Positions 1 to 8,849 of a DNA stretch of 64,000 bases are shown one piece after another. The stretch's first letter is position 1. Each line of letters opens with the position of its first letter. Position numbers and translations under genes: made by a program. Source of the stretch: Planosporangium flavigriseum (lineage in GTDB: Bacteria > Actinomycetota > Actinomycetes > Mycobacteriales > Micromonosporaceae). Below the pieces are notes generated by a model, which saw nothing but the letters and a program-made list of their open reading frames with translations, did not search any database and had not been told where the DNA came from. The stretch spans positions 1-64,000 of the forward strand of contig NZ_JAATVW010000022.1 in NCBI RefSeq assembly GCF_011947225.1, read 5' to 3'.

Positions 1-28
1 GCGATGCAGACCGGACGACGGAGGGTAG

Positions 29-415
29 ATGGCGCTCAGGCACCACTCGCTCAAGGACCCAATCGTGCGCAGCGCCACGGAATACGATCCACGCCTGCAG
101 GTGGCTCTCCACTGCGCACGCGAACTACCTGAGGCAATACTCGCCCGTACTCCCGTGGACGCTCTTGTCGACGCCATCGTGGACGAATGTGCGGCCGCTC
201 CGGTCGAAGTCGATCACGCGGGCCTGTGGGTAGAACAGGTCGAACTACAGCCAACCAATGGACGCGAGGAGCAGTTGGTCCAACTGAACCTCTGCGTAAC
301 GGTCGATGGCGCATCCAGCGCGTTAGGCCGCCGAGGAGTTCTCTCGGGTGGTTACACCGAGGGTGATAAGCCCGGTAAGTGGTACCTGACAGCGGCCGAG
401 GGTACCAACGAGTAA
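29..415 (+). CDS. hypothetical protein, 128 aa
   Basis: I do not recognise this protein. It is a soluble, acidic 128-aa protein with no membrane segment and no cysteine cluster. The ATG at 29 follows a good ribosome binding site (GGAGGGTAG just upstream), so the start is well supported. It ends 12 nt before the next gene, a nuclease-like protein on the same strand, so the two probably form one transcript. A partner role for the nuclease (antidote, specificity or loading factor) is only an inference from position. Confidence 0.6.
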   Translation: MALRHHSLKDPIVRSATEYDPRLQVALHCARELPEAILARTPVDALVDAIVDECAAAPVEVDHAGLWVEQVELQPTNGREEQLVQLNLCVTVDGASSALGRRGVLSGGYTEGDKPGKWYLTAAEGTNE

Positions 416-427
416 ATCGCTGACGCG

Positions 428-1255
428 ATGGCCGACGCTGGGCGGTTTGGAAAGTTCGCCGAAGAGTTCCAAGACAGGCTGCGGCAGGCAGCGACTGCCG
501 CCAACGAGGAGATCCAGCAGCATCGGGCGGACATGCGTTCGCAGGTGATGGCGATCGTGGGCGCACGCGCTCGTCGAGTGCTGGCCGTCCGCACGGCGAC
601 AGATGCGCTCAGCATTCCGGTCGCTCCACGATACGAAGATCAGCGTATTCCGCTACAACCACGCCGGCTCACCGTGGCGCAGTTGGATGCAGCCGTTGCC
701 GCCGGAGCCACGGAGTGGCACCTCGCCCAGCAGATCGCCGACGACATCACCACCACGATCATGTCGGTCACTTCCGCGCTTGAACGACTCGTACGCTCAG
801 CGAACAGGCTCGTTGGCGAGGACGAGGAAACTATCCGCGATTTCCTCCTCTTCATCCTCAACGCGAACTACCAAGGAGCAGCGACCGGGGAGACCTTCCT
901 GGGGCGCGGCAAAACAGACATTTTGCTTCGCTGGCGCGACCGCGACGCTTTCATCGGGGAGTGCAAGTTCTGGCAGGGGCCCGCCAAGTTCGCCGAGGCG
1001 GTCGCCCAGTTGCTCGGCTACACGGTCTGGCGGGACACCCGAGTCGCGCTCATCTTGTTCATCCGTGACCGGCGGGACACCACGGCTGTCATCGACAGTG
1101 CCGGTGCGCATCTGGCCGGGCACCCCCGGCTGCTGCAGGCCATCACGCCAGACGAACCCGTCCGCCGCCGAGACTACTTGCTCCACGCGACCGGAGATCA
1201 GAAACGCGTCATCAGACTGTCTCTGCTCCCTGTCGTCCTGCCACGGCCGGATTGA
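428..1255 (+). CDS. predicted PD-(D/E)XK nuclease-fold protein
   Basis: This 275-aa protein has an N-terminal helical, charged half (about residues 1-140) and a C-terminal half with the pattern of a restriction-endonuclease fold. A strand with GKTDILLRW supplies the first acidic residue. It is followed about 10 residues later by FIGECKFWQG, the E-x-K half of the PD-(D/E)XK site, then an LLGY helix and the strand VALILF. No methyltransferase or helicase lies beside it, so it is not a classical restriction system. It follows a 128-aa gene by 12 nt. Known families with this architecture cut or bind DNA in defence or repair; the exact role here is not known. Confidence 0.6.
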   Translation: MADAGRFGKFAEEFQDRLRQAATAANEEIQQHRADMRSQVMAIVGARARRVLAVRTATDALSIPVAPRYEDQRIPLQPRRLTVAQLDAAVAAGATEWHLAQQIADDITTTIMSVTSALERLVRSANRLVGEDEETIRDFLLFILNANYQGAATGETFLGRGKTDILLRWRDRDAFIGECKFWQGPAKFAEAVAQLLGYTVWRDTRVALILFIRDRRDTTAVIDSAGAHLAGHPRLLQAITPDEPVRRRDYLLHATGDQKRVIRLSLLPVVLPRPD

Positions 1256-1303
1256 GGGGCAGTCACGCGGAGCCGCAACCAGACCGGTGGGTCGATAAGG
1301 TCC

Positions 1304-1972
1304 TCAAACCGTGGGACCACCCGAAGACTGTCTGCGTCCGTCCATCCAGATGAGGATGTCCGCCACGCGGGTCAACGGCATCGCCTGCCCCCGGACCGGG
1401 TAAGAACCAGCGAGGCCCGCCATCCAGTCGCGGTTGGCATTCAGATCGTTGCGCATTCGCTTCCGGATGTCCTCCGCCTTAGCGGTCGCGTAGAACGCCT
1501 TCACCGACGAGTCGATGATCGGCACAGTCGGTGCTAACCGATGGAGCACCTTCGACACAGTCACGTCCGTCCACGTCCTATGGCGGTACGGTACAAACGG
1601 ATCCGTCGCCCAAGCCGTCTCATTCGCGTTTCGCAGCGCGGGCATCGCCACCTGTACGTCGTCGCAGTCCTCCAGGCAAGGCAGTCGCCGGGCCTCGACG
1701 AGCGCAGCATCCAGGGCTTGTCGTAGACGGGTGAAGAGCGTCTGGGCTGTCGAGAACAAGGGGACGACGTCAGACCAACCCAGGTGGAGACTGAGCAGAT
1801 TCGCCATCAGTACGTCTGCGGCGGTGAGGGGACCATCGTGTATGGGGGCTTGGTCGTACGTGGTGAACGCGTAGTTCCCGGCGGGGTCGGTATAGGCGTC
1901 CAGGTATTCCGGTGCCTGTGGCTTCAACTCCGCGATGGATCGAGGCTGCCTACCTCGCCGCGTTGGTCTCAT
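1304..1972 (-). CDS. DUF6308-like hypothetical protein
   Basis: About 222 aa from the ATG at 1972 (MRPTRRG...), chosen because the further 41 residues upstream look non-coding and overlap the start of the divergent gene at 2072. The core contains LTAADVLMANLLSLHLGW and later APTVPIIDSSVKAFY, which match my recollection of the actinobacterial DUF6308 family of unknown function. It is convergent with the nuclease-like gene that ends at 1255 and has no recognisable catalytic motif, signal peptide or membrane segment. Confidence 0.5.
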   Translation of the reverse strand: MRPTRRGRQPRSIAELKPQAPEYLDAYTDPAGNYAFTTYDQAPIHDGPLTAADVLMANLLSLHLGWSDVVPLFSTAQTLFTRLRQALDAALVEARRLPCLEDCDDVQVAMPALRNANETAWATDPFVPYRHRTWTDVTVSKVLHRLAPTVPIIDSSVKAFYATAKAEDIRKRMRNDLNANRDWMAGLAGSYPVRGQAMPLTRVADILIWMDGRRQSSGGPTV

Positions 1973-2071
1973 GACCGAGCAGCGTACGTTCTCCGGCGTG
2001 GGTGCTAGATGAACGGCTGGCAGCGTGCACCCTGACCAGCGCACCTTTAGCCTTCGTGAGGTGGTGGCGGA

Positions 2072-2605
2072 GTGGACGTGAACGACGATTTGCACAGTCT
2101 GGCCGAATTACTGCGTGTTCGCGATGAGGCGGAGGCCAGGATTGCTGAGGTGACGGGGCGGTCAGCGAGGCAAGGAGATGTCGGCGAGTTCATTGCGTCT
2201 CGTGTGTTCGACATCGAACTCGCTGCCACTGCGACCCAGGCCGGCCATGACGGGGTATTCAGGTCCGGACCGCTCATGGGTAGGACGGTCAACATCAAGA
2301 CCTACGGGGACGCCTTCACCGGTATCGACATCAGCCCGCATCCCTGCGACTACTACCTGGTACTCAGCGGGCCACGACGACCAGCCGGTACCGTCCGCCA
2401 TCACCAGTGGCAAATATCGGAAGCGTTTCTGTTCGACACCGCTCGACTGCGCGCACTGCTGACTGAGCGGGACGTCAAGATTGGAATGGCGACGAGCGTA
2501 CGCAAGTCCGACCTCGAAGCCGTCCGGGTTTTCCCAGAACCTGGCCCGAACTCGCCCCTGCTCCTCACCCCGGAGCAGGCTGCTCTTCTCGCACTCTTCG
2601 GGTGA
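2072..2605 (+). CDS. DUF6998-like hypothetical protein
   Basis: A 177-aa protein starting at GTG 2072, 6-10 nt after the purine-rich stretch GAGGTGGTGGCGG. The N-terminal helix is followed by GDVGEFIASRVFDIELA, and then GHDGVF...GRTVNIKTYG. Families of this type resemble small restriction-endonuclease-fold proteins in which the D and the K of IKTYG could sit in an active site. I see no full PD-(D/E)XK signature, so nuclease activity is only a possibility. It is transcribed away from the DUF6308-like gene. Confidence 0.5.
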   Translation: MDVNDDLHSLAELLRVRDEAEARIAEVTGRSARQGDVGEFIASRVFDIELAATATQAGHDGVFRSGPLMGRTVNIKTYGDAFTGIDISPHPCDYYLVLSGPRRPAGTVRHHQWQISEAFLFDTARLRALLTERDVKIGMATSVRKSDLEAVRVFPEPGPNSPLLLTPEQAALLALFG

Positions 2606-2748
2606 CCCGGCATCCGTATCTGTGCCTTCATCGCGACACGGTGCGGCTCTAAGGCACCCCGCACGCAGCCCTCAATCCGCCTCTTCAGCTGCCAGCGAGT
2701 TGAGAGACGCACGCAAGTAGGAGCCGCTGGAGACCCGGGCACCGGTTC

Positions 2749-2898
2749 ATGACCCTGGCCATGCTCGCCCTTACGATCCTGGCCATTTTCACCGGTGCAG
2801 TCGCCCCGGCACCTGACCCCGACCCGCACCGCTACGCTCGCCAGCGCAACCTAATCACCCTCACCACCTCCAAGACCCCCGCCGACTCAACGTCCTAA
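2749..2898 (+). CDS. small ORF, 49 aa, one hydrophobic N-terminus
   Basis: ATG at 2749 opens a 49-aa frame with a hydrophobic first 20 residues (MTLAMLALTILAIFTG) and a short polar tail. It could be a small bitopic membrane or secreted peptide. No convincing Shine-Dalgarno lies at the right distance (GGAG is 16 nt away), so expression is uncertain. The rest of 2606-3043 holds no gene I can support. Confidence 0.3.
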   Translation: MTLAMLALTILAIFTGAVAPAPDPDPHRYARQRNLITLTTSKTPADSTS

Positions 2899-3043
2899 TC
2901 ACCCAAACCTGTTCACGGCTTGGCCTCGTAACGAACAAGGCTGGGCGGTTCGCACTGCGGGTCGCGATCGCTGGTATCCCGTAGACCTCAACGGACTGAT
3001 ATTGGCAGCCCGACCCCGTCGGTAACATTGCAGGTCAGCAAGC

Positions 3044-3193
3044 GTCGTCCCCGCACGCGCGGGGGTTTTCCCTCGACCGCCGCGCGGCACGTGGCCGGCT
3101 GCTGGTCGTCCCCGCACGCGCGGGGGTCTTCCGCGCGGGAAGTCGGGCGGCTCGGACGGGGTGTCGTCATCCCCGCACGCGCGGGGGTCCTCC
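3044..3193 (+). CRISPR. orphan type I-E CRISPR remnant, 3 repeats / 2 spacers
   Basis: Three near-identical 28-nt repeats begin at 3044, 3105 and 3166, an exact 61-nt period as expected for type I-E (28-29-nt repeat plus 32-33-nt spacer). The core GTCGTCCCCGCACGCGCGGG forms the short palindrome typical of I-E repeats. Repeats 1 and 2 differ at one position, while repeat 3 differs at several, so the leader side is probably to the left (2900-3043) and the decayed end to the right. Spacers lie at 3072-3104 and 3133-3165. No cas gene is present anywhere in the window, so the array depends on a distant cas locus or is inactive. Confidence 0.85.
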
Positions 3194-3208
3194 CCGTGAG
3201 ACGGCCGT

Positions 3209-3340
3209 TCAGACGGCCAAGGCGGCCAGTGCCCCGCAGGCGGCCTCTTGGTGCTCGCGGGCCATCGCGGCGGAGGTGTTGGCGAGCATCACGTCGGCCA
3301 GGGTGTGCCAGTCGGCGCCGACGAACTGGAGGAAGTTAAC
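3209..3340 (-). pseudogene. C-terminal fragment of an unknown protein
   Basis: Directly after the CRISPR remnant the minus strand encodes 43 aa in a clean, GC3-rich frame (contains FVGADWHTLADVMLANTS and a C-terminal AACGALAALAV) ending in TGA at 3209. It lacks any start codon, and coding character disappears upstream of 3340. It looks like the 3' end of a gene whose 5' part was lost. The family is not recognised. Confidence 0.35.
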
Positions 3341-3895
3341 GACGAGGGGTCGTCTCCTGCTCTGGGGCACGCCCAATGACGCCCGTACCGAGGTCTGGAA
3401 ACCAGACTCTACGATCCATGGGTGGACGATTCGGCCGCGTCTTCGCAGCCAAACTGGTTTGCTAATTCCTTGATGATTTCAGGGGTGGGTGATGGAGCGC
3501 ATCTGGCATTTTGTATCAGGTGAACGTGTCGGCTCGCTGAAATCTACGGAAGGTCGTCAAGGTGTGCGGGTTGGGGCATTGTCGGCCTCTCTACTGCTTA
3601 GCGTGCGAACACAACTGCGTAGCTGCGCTTTCTGCGTCGCTCAATTTCGTGTTGTTATGCTCCTTTGGTTTCGCGATTAATACTCTAGGAGTCGAAGGTC
3701 ACCCAGCTGCAGGCAGATTGACTCCACCCGACCGCTTAGAGTGTCAGAGGCAACAATCTTCGAGGCTGCGACGAGGTTAGTAATCTCGCGCAACGACCAT
3801 CGTCCGTCGATTCTCTGCCAAACCTCACGGGCGTCGCTGTTTAGGAGGTAGCGACCAATGAGCGTTTCGAGTAAGAAGCCATTAGGTTCGGAATA
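3341..3895. other. non-coding, AT-richer stretch
   Basis: No frame here has actinomycete codon use. Stretches around 3400-3780 are visibly less G/C-rich than the flanks and contain several short T-runs, suggesting decayed foreign DNA between the CRISPR remnant and the transposase relic. I see no RNA gene or promoter that I can support. Confidence 0.5.
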
Positions 3896-3900
3896 CGTAG

Positions 3901-4050
3901 GAGGGCTGGCTGTTTCTGGCCGCCGTCATTGACCTCGCCTCCCGCCGCGTGGTCGGCTGGGCTGTCACCAATCACCTGTGCACCGACCTGGTCGACACCC
4001 CCCCTGTCCGACGCCCTCATACGGCGCCAGGTCGCCAACGGTCTGGTAGC
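3901..4050 (+). pseudogene. IS3-family OrfB transposase relic
   Basis: The frame from 3901 reads EGWLFLAAVIDLASRRVVGW, then AVTNHLCTDLVD, the well-known rve/DDE core of IS3-type OrfB around the second catalytic Asp. It is preceded in frame by TAG and shifts frame in the C-run near 4000, after which LSDALIRRQVANG continues in another frame. Only about 50 codons of a roughly 290-codon gene remain. It marks an old insertion beside the left end of the biosynthetic cluster. Confidence 0.75.
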
Positions 4051-4088
4051 CGTCGCACCGAATCGACGGCGTCCGAGCCTCTCAGCAC

Positions 4089-7088
4089 TCAGCTCCTCAG
4101 TGTCAGACGCCACCGGGCGACCAGTGCCGCGACCTGTGAGGCATTGACCGATCCTGCGTCGTAGTCGACCCATCCGACGATCTGGTCACCACGGTCGTCG
4201 AGGTTCAGCACCAGATCGAATCTGGTGACTTCCGGGATGCCGACATCGAGGACCAGTTCTGCGCGCGCACCATGGGGCAGCTGCCACCGGCGCGGGCCCG
4301 GCGGCTGAAGCGTGAACATCATCTGGGCAAGCGGATGGTGCCTGCCGTTTCGGTCGACGTGGAGGCGTCGCAGCACGTCGGGGAGGGGCGCGGCGCGATG
4401 CCGCAGGGCCGCGGTGACGTCCTGCTGCGTCCGGTCGGCCAGCACAGTCAGGCTTTCCGCGCAGGTCGCCAGGGGCAGGAGAACGGTGTTGAGGAACAAG
4501 CCGACGCAGCTCGCCTCTTCGGCCGTGACTCGCGTGGACATCGGCACCGCCACGCACACCTCGGCGTCGTCGCTGCAGAACAGGGCGGCCCATGCGGCCA
4601 GCAGCACGGCGAACGGTGTCCCCCGTGCGTCCGTGGCCCGCTTCCGGACGGCGTTGACCTCCACCGCGTCCAGTACGACCGGGGTGCGGCGCAGTGCCGG
4701 CGTCGGATCGCGTTCCCGGCCCCAGCCGGCCGGCGGCCTGTCGGCCGACGGCGTCAGGCGCTCCACCCAGTAGGAAAGATCGCTGTCGACATCACGGTCG
4801 GCCGTCGGAAGCTCCCAGGGTTGGATGGCATACGGCAGGGTGTCCCCGCGGTACAGAGCGGCGAACTCCTCGAACAGCAACGCGATCGACCAGCCGTCGC
4901 AGCTGGCGTGATGCAGCCGGAACAGCATCCGGTGATGCTGGTCGCCGAGCCGGACGATGTCCACCACTGGCGTCGCGACCTCTCCGAACTCGTAACGGTC
5001 GGCAAGGCGACGCCCGCGCAGCGCTGGAAGGTCGATCGCATCGGCGTACGTGACTACCGGCGGAGCATCGGCCACGTACTCCTGCGTGATGTTTCGACCG
5101 GTGAAGTTGTAACGAGTGTGTAGTGCGGCATGACGACGGGTGAGTGCGCGAATTGCCAGCTCGGCGCCGGTCGGATCGAAGGGTCCGGTGATGTCGAGTT
5201 CTGTCAATACCCAGTGCGACGGTCCGTCCTCCGCGAGCCGCTCGTCGATGAAGATCTGCCGCTGCATCACGGTCACCGGCCGTGGACCGGTGGGCTCGCT
5301 CGCCGTGCGGCGGGGCACCAGAGGGCTGGATGCGACGATCTCGGCCAAGTGCTCCAGGGATGTCGCGGCCAGCAACTGGTCCGTCGCGACGAGCACGCCC
5401 AGTTCTCGGGAAATTCGAGCCGAGATGCGCGCCGCGGCGAGGGAATCCACACCGGCGGCCCGCAGATCTTCGACATGCTCGTCGGGCAGTTCGAGTTCCG
5501 CGTGCCAGATCGCCGCGAGGTCCGCCGCGTCGAGATCGGTCCCGGGTGCGGGCCTTCGGACCTGCGACGCGAGGTCGAGCAGCGCAGCGCGGTCGAGCTT
5601 CCCGCTCGGTGTCGTGGGCATCATCGGCAAGGGCAAGATCCGGTGCGGCACCAGGTGTGCGGGCAGATATTCGGCCAACCGCCGGCGGATCATGGCGATG
5701 CGGTCGGTATCGAGGTGGCTGGTGACGAAGCCAACCAGCCGGATACCCCCGCCGGCGTCCGCGCGCGCGACTACGGCCGCCTCGCGTACGTCCGGGAAGG
5801 CCAGCAGGGCGCGTTCGATCTCGGCGGGCTCTACCCGGATGCCGTTGATCTTTACCTGATCGTCGTTGCGACCCAAGTAGTGCAGCTGTCCGTCACGCCA
5901 CTGGACGACATCCCCGGTGGCGTACATGACGGCGGCGCCACCCGGCTCGGGGCGGAACCGCTTGCCGGTCAATTCCGGCTGTCCGATATATCCGTGTGCC
6001 ACGGCGATGCCGGCGACATGCAACTCGCCGGGCTCACCGTCCCGCACCGGATCGTCGCCAACGTTCAGGACGTGCACGCGGACGCCGTCGATCGGTGTTC
6101 CGATCGGCGGTAGCAGCGGCCAATGGTCGGGTATCGCGGGAAGTAGGTACCGGGTGCAGACGTGCGTCTCGGTGGGCCCGTACTGGTTGACGAGGCGACA
6201 TCCGGGCAGGCCGGCGAACAGGCGTTTGATCCGGTCGTCGCAGCGCAGTTGCTCGCCGGCGGTGATGACCTCCCGCAGAGGCGGGGCGTCGGCTGCAAGC
6301 TTGTCGGCGAACAGGGCGAACGTCTGCAGCATGACGAACGGCAGATACAGCCGGGCGACTCGCTCCCGTGCCAGCAGCTTCCACAGCAGGACCGGGTCGC
6401 GACGCTCCTCATCGGTGAGGCAGAGCAGCACGCCTCCGGCCGCCAAAGTCGCGAAAATCTCCTGGAAAGAGACATCGAACGATATTGGTGCGAACTGTGC
6501 GGTGACCTCGCCCGCGCCCACCACCGAATCGCGGAGCTGCCACTGGATCAGGTTGGTCAGTGCCCCGTGTGTCTGCATGACCCCCTTGGGTACGCCGGTC
6601 GACCCGGAGGTGAACATGACGTACGCGATATCGCCCGCCGCGATCGGTGAATCATCCACGGCCGATGGGCCGTCGTGCGCCTCGTCGAGGGGGATCAGTG
6701 TCCGCTCGCCGGCCAGAACCTCGGCGCTCTCGCGGTGCCCGACCAGCACCGAAGCGCGGGCCTGGCTGAGCATGTACTCCAGTCGCTGCTGCGGATAACC
6801 GGCGTCGAGCGGCAGATAGGCGCAGCCGGCCCGCAGGATGCCGAGGATGCCGACGACCAGATCGGGGGAGCGCAGCGGGCAGAGACCCACCACATCGCCG
6901 TGCCGTACGCCGTGGTCACGTAGCTGTGTGGCGATCACGCCGGAGCGGCGCCACAGTTGGCCGTAACTCACGGATTCCGCACGCGCTCGCACGGCCGGCC
7001 GGTCCGGGTCATGCCGCACCTGAAAGTGGACGAGATCGACAACGCTCCGCAACCCATCGGAGGATTGCCGAATAGCAGCGTCGCTCAT
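4089..7088 (-). CDS. non-ribosomal peptide synthetase, A-PCP-C
   Basis: A 999-aa NRPS with domain order A (about 1-500), PCP (about 510-590) and C (about 605-999). The A domain has FTSGSTGVPKGV (A3), NQYGPTETHV (A5), the D-QVKINGIR loop (A8) and the A10 lysine in TPSGKLDRAAL. Aligning with PheA gives a tentative specificity code D-V-Q-V-I-A-Q-V-C, close to proline-type codes (DVQ-IAHVV). The PCP carries the phosphopantetheine serine in GVDSLAAAR instead of the usual GGDSL. The C domain has HHASCDGWS (HHxxxDG) and VGLFLNT and looks complete. There is no thioesterase domain, so the chain must be passed to another protein, probably the KS/ACP proteins encoded divergently. Confidence 0.93.
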   Translation of the reverse strand: MSDAAIRQSSDGLRSVVDLVHFQVRHDPDRPAVRARAESVSYGQLWRRSGVIATQLRDHGVRHGDVVGLCPLRSPDLVVGILGILRAGCAYLPLDAGYPQQRLEYMLSQARASVLVGHRESAEVLAGERTLIPLDEAHDGPSAVDDSPIAAGDIAYVMFTSGSTGVPKGVMQTHGALTNLIQWQLRDSVVGAGEVTAQFAPISFDVSFQEIFATLAAGGVLLCLTDEERRDPVLLWKLLARERVARLYLPFVMLQTFALFADKLAADAPPLREVITAGEQLRCDDRIKRLFAGLPGCRLVNQYGPTETHVCTRYLLPAIPDHWPLLPPIGTPIDGVRVHVLNVGDDPVRDGEPGELHVAGIAVAHGYIGQPELTGKRFRPEPGGAAVMYATGDVVQWRDGQLHYLGRNDDQVKINGIRVEPAEIERALLAFPDVREAAVVARADAGGGIRLVGFVTSHLDTDRIAMIRRRLAEYLPAHLVPHRILPLPMMPTTPSGKLDRAALLDLASQVRRPAPGTDLDAADLAAIWHAELELPDEHVEDLRAAGVDSLAAARISARISRELGVLVATDQLLAATSLEHLAEIVASSPLVPRRTASEPTGPRPVTVMQRQIFIDERLAEDGPSHWVLTELDITGPFDPTGAELAIRALTRRHAALHTRYNFTGRNITQEYVADAPPVVTYADAIDLPALRGRRLADRYEFGEVATPVVDIVRLGDQHHRMLFRLHHASCDGWSIALLFEEFAALYRGDTLPYAIQPWELPTADRDVDSDLSYWVERLTPSADRPPAGWGRERDPTPALRRTPVVLDAVEVNAVRKRATDARGTPFAVLLAAWAALFCSDDAEVCVAVPMSTRVTAEEASCVGLFLNTVLLPLATCAESLTVLADRTQQDVTAALRHRAAPLPDVLRRLHVDRNGRHHPLAQMMFTLQPPGPRRWQLPHGARAELVLDVGIPEVTRFDLVLNLDDRGDQIVGWVDYDAGSVNASQVAALVARWRLTLRS

Positions 7089-7434
7089 GTTCCCTCTCTA
7101 CGCCACGGATTCGGGCCGGTGTGGATGGCGGGCGTTCGATTGGATCGTCGCCAACCGGAGGCGTTCCAGCTCGGCGTGCGGCTTCGACATCGACGGCTCG
7201 GTGCCAGTGCTACTGCGAGTGTTCGCCATAACGTTCAGTAACCGCCGACCGACCGCCAAGACCCACGTACCGGAGACGCCAGGAACCTAAGTAAGAGATC
7301 GTTGTGAATGCAACCTCTCGCCTCCTGTCTGGTAGGCATGACGTTCGGGTATCTACTCCGACCAGCACGGCACCATGGCTGAGCTGCATCGATGCCTTAT
7401 CTAAACGGCATTGCACCGTAACCCAGTAGATCGG
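7089..7434. other. 346-nt intergenic region, no gene seen
   Basis: This separates the Nudix gene end (7435) from the NRPS start (7088), both minus strand. Short ORFs on either strand have no sensible codon use or ribosome binding site. It may hold a promoter for the NRPS gene, but I see no clear -10/-35 pair. Confidence 0.4.
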
Positions 7435-7929
7435 TCATCCCACCTGGAAGACTCCGGTGACCGAGTATCGGCGGTACATGTCGAGCACTGCTGACGTCGG
7501 GGGATGCAGCGGAGTAGGCGGCGCGTCCGGTGTCATGAAGCGAGCATCGATCACCTCTCGCTCATCCATCTGGATCACGCCCGACCAAGTCCTTGCCTCG
7601 AAGCACAGCGCAAAGCAGTGGAGGACGTCTCCATTGGGGTACTGAATCGTGTGCACTTCAGGATCTGAGAGACAGCCGAACGCGATGAGATCCTCTTCGG
7701 AGACCTGAAGGCCGGTCTCCTCGGCCAGCTCGACCGCCGCCGTCGATGCGAAACTGCTCCCCTCCTCGCATGCGCCGGCCGGGAACTCCCACAGACCCGT
7801 GTCGGCACGCCGCTGAAATAGGAGTCGCCCGTCATCGTCGACCACGACGACCTGAGCACCGGGCGCAAGCAACAGCCGTGATCCAACAAGGCGACGGATC
7901 GACCAGATGTATGAACCGACGTAACTCAA
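7435..7929 (-). CDS. Nudix hydrolase-like protein, divergent Nudix box
   Basis: A 164-aa Nudix-fold protein. The strand QVVVVDDDGRLLFQRR and the text LWEFPAGACEEGSSF...VELAEETGL align with the Nudix box G-x5-E-x7-REUXEEXGU. The first Glu is replaced by Ser and the Arg by Val, while the essential E-x2-EE group is kept. I place the start at TTG 7929: GGAGG stands 4 nt before it, and it overlaps the TGA of the GHMP kinase by 4 nt (TTGA), a translational coupling. Nudix enzymes cleave nucleotide diphosphate derivatives. Here it is the last gene of a five-gene cassette and may trim or edit the cassette's nucleotide-linked product (inference). Confidence 0.8.
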   Translation of the reverse strand: MSYVGSYIWSIRRLVGSRLLLAPGAQVVVVDDDGRLLFQRRADTGLWEFPAGACEEGSSFASTAAVELAEETGLQVSEEDLIAFGCLSDPEVHTIQYPNGDVLHCFALCFEARTWSGVIQMDEREVIDARFMTPDAPPTPLHPPTSAVLDMYRRYSVTGVFQVG

Positions 7930-8849
7930 ACTGCCTCCACTGCGGCCACGTCGGCCGCCAATCCGCCGTCGCGGAACGCTCGCCGACACTTGCTCAGAAT
8001 AGCCTGCGCGTCGTCCCGATGGGCCACGCCGACCAATGACCCGCCACCGCCCGCTCCGCAGACCTTGAGGTGAAGATCGGCCTCTTCAAACGCGAGCTTC
8101 CGAAGCAACTCCAATCGGTCTGTCGACATATCCTGGCAGTCACGCATCGCTTCGTGGGCATCTGCTACCAGGGCCGATACCTCATGGAGCTGATGCGCAA
8201 GCAGGGCGTTCCACATGTCCTCGGTGATCGCGTCGACTCGGTGACAGTATTCCCCTAGTCGGGAATCTCCGGTCGCGACCTGCGTGCGTACGCACGCAAT
8301 ATGCCGCGCGGTGGACTTGCGGATCTTCGAATCGACAACTATCGCAATCCAGTCGGACGGGAATTCGACACGGTCGATGACGTCTGGAAGCCTGCCATCG
8401 CATCCTTGCGTCAGCACTGCACCCCCAAGGGCGATCGCGAGCTGGTCCATGCCACCACCGTGACACGTGGTGAACTCGAACTCATATGCAAGTCGAGCGA
8501 TCTCAATGTCTCCCATTGGGGCGGCTTGACAGTGACTCAAGAAGAGCCTCATCAGCGCGACGACAAGGGCCGTGGAGGATGATAGGCCACCGCCGATGGG
8601 AGCGGCGGTACTGACCACCACCCCCGGCATCTGACCGCATATGTGTAACCGGTCGCACAAAAACCACCAGACCTCTCGAGCCACGGCAGCAGCGGTTAGG
8701 TCGTCCTCAGTCGCTGCGGCCTCGACTCCGGCCGTCTGAGCCGTCGTGGGCAAATCCACGGCGATACAAAGCGACCGGAGGCCGATCCAGTCCAGATCCT
8801 CGCCTGCGAGACAGATCCGCGCGGGGGCCGTCGCCGATCGAGTGATCAT
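7926..8849 (-). CDS. GHMP-family small-molecule kinase
   Basis: A 307-aa kinase starting at ATG 8849, which overlaps the stop of the cupin gene (ATGA). GHMP motifs are clear: an N-terminal ARICLAGED strand, the glycine-rich phosphate loop PIGGGLSSST at about residues 84-93, and the C-terminal KVCGAGGGGSLVG at about 270. Members phosphorylate galactose, mevalonate, homoserine or heptose phosphates. The double GGGG motif and EDLDW start recall sugar 1-kinases and heptokinases, but the substrate cannot be read. Codon use matches its neighbours. It probably makes a phosphorylated intermediate used by the neighbouring NDK-like and Nudix proteins (inference). Confidence 0.85.
   Translation of the reverse strand: MITRSATAPARICLAGEDLDWIGLRSLCIAVDLPTTAQTAGVEAAATEDDLTAAAVAREVWWFLCDRLHICGQMPGVVVSTAAPIGGGLSSSTALVVALMRLFLSHCQAAPMGDIEIARLAYEFEFTTCHGGGMDQLAIALGGAVLTQGCDGRLPDVIDRVEFPSDWIAIVVDSKIRKSTARHIACVRTQVATGDSRLGEYCHRVDAITEDMWNALLAHQLHEVSALVADAHEAMRDCQDMSTDRLELLRKLAFEEADLHLKVCGAGGGGSLVGVAHRDDAQAILSKCRRAFRDGGLAADVAAVEAV

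Noticed and set aside
3044-3193. Cas genes belonging to the CRISPR repeats
   Set aside because: No cas1, cas2, cas3 or Cascade-like frame was found on either strand near the repeats or elsewhere in the window.
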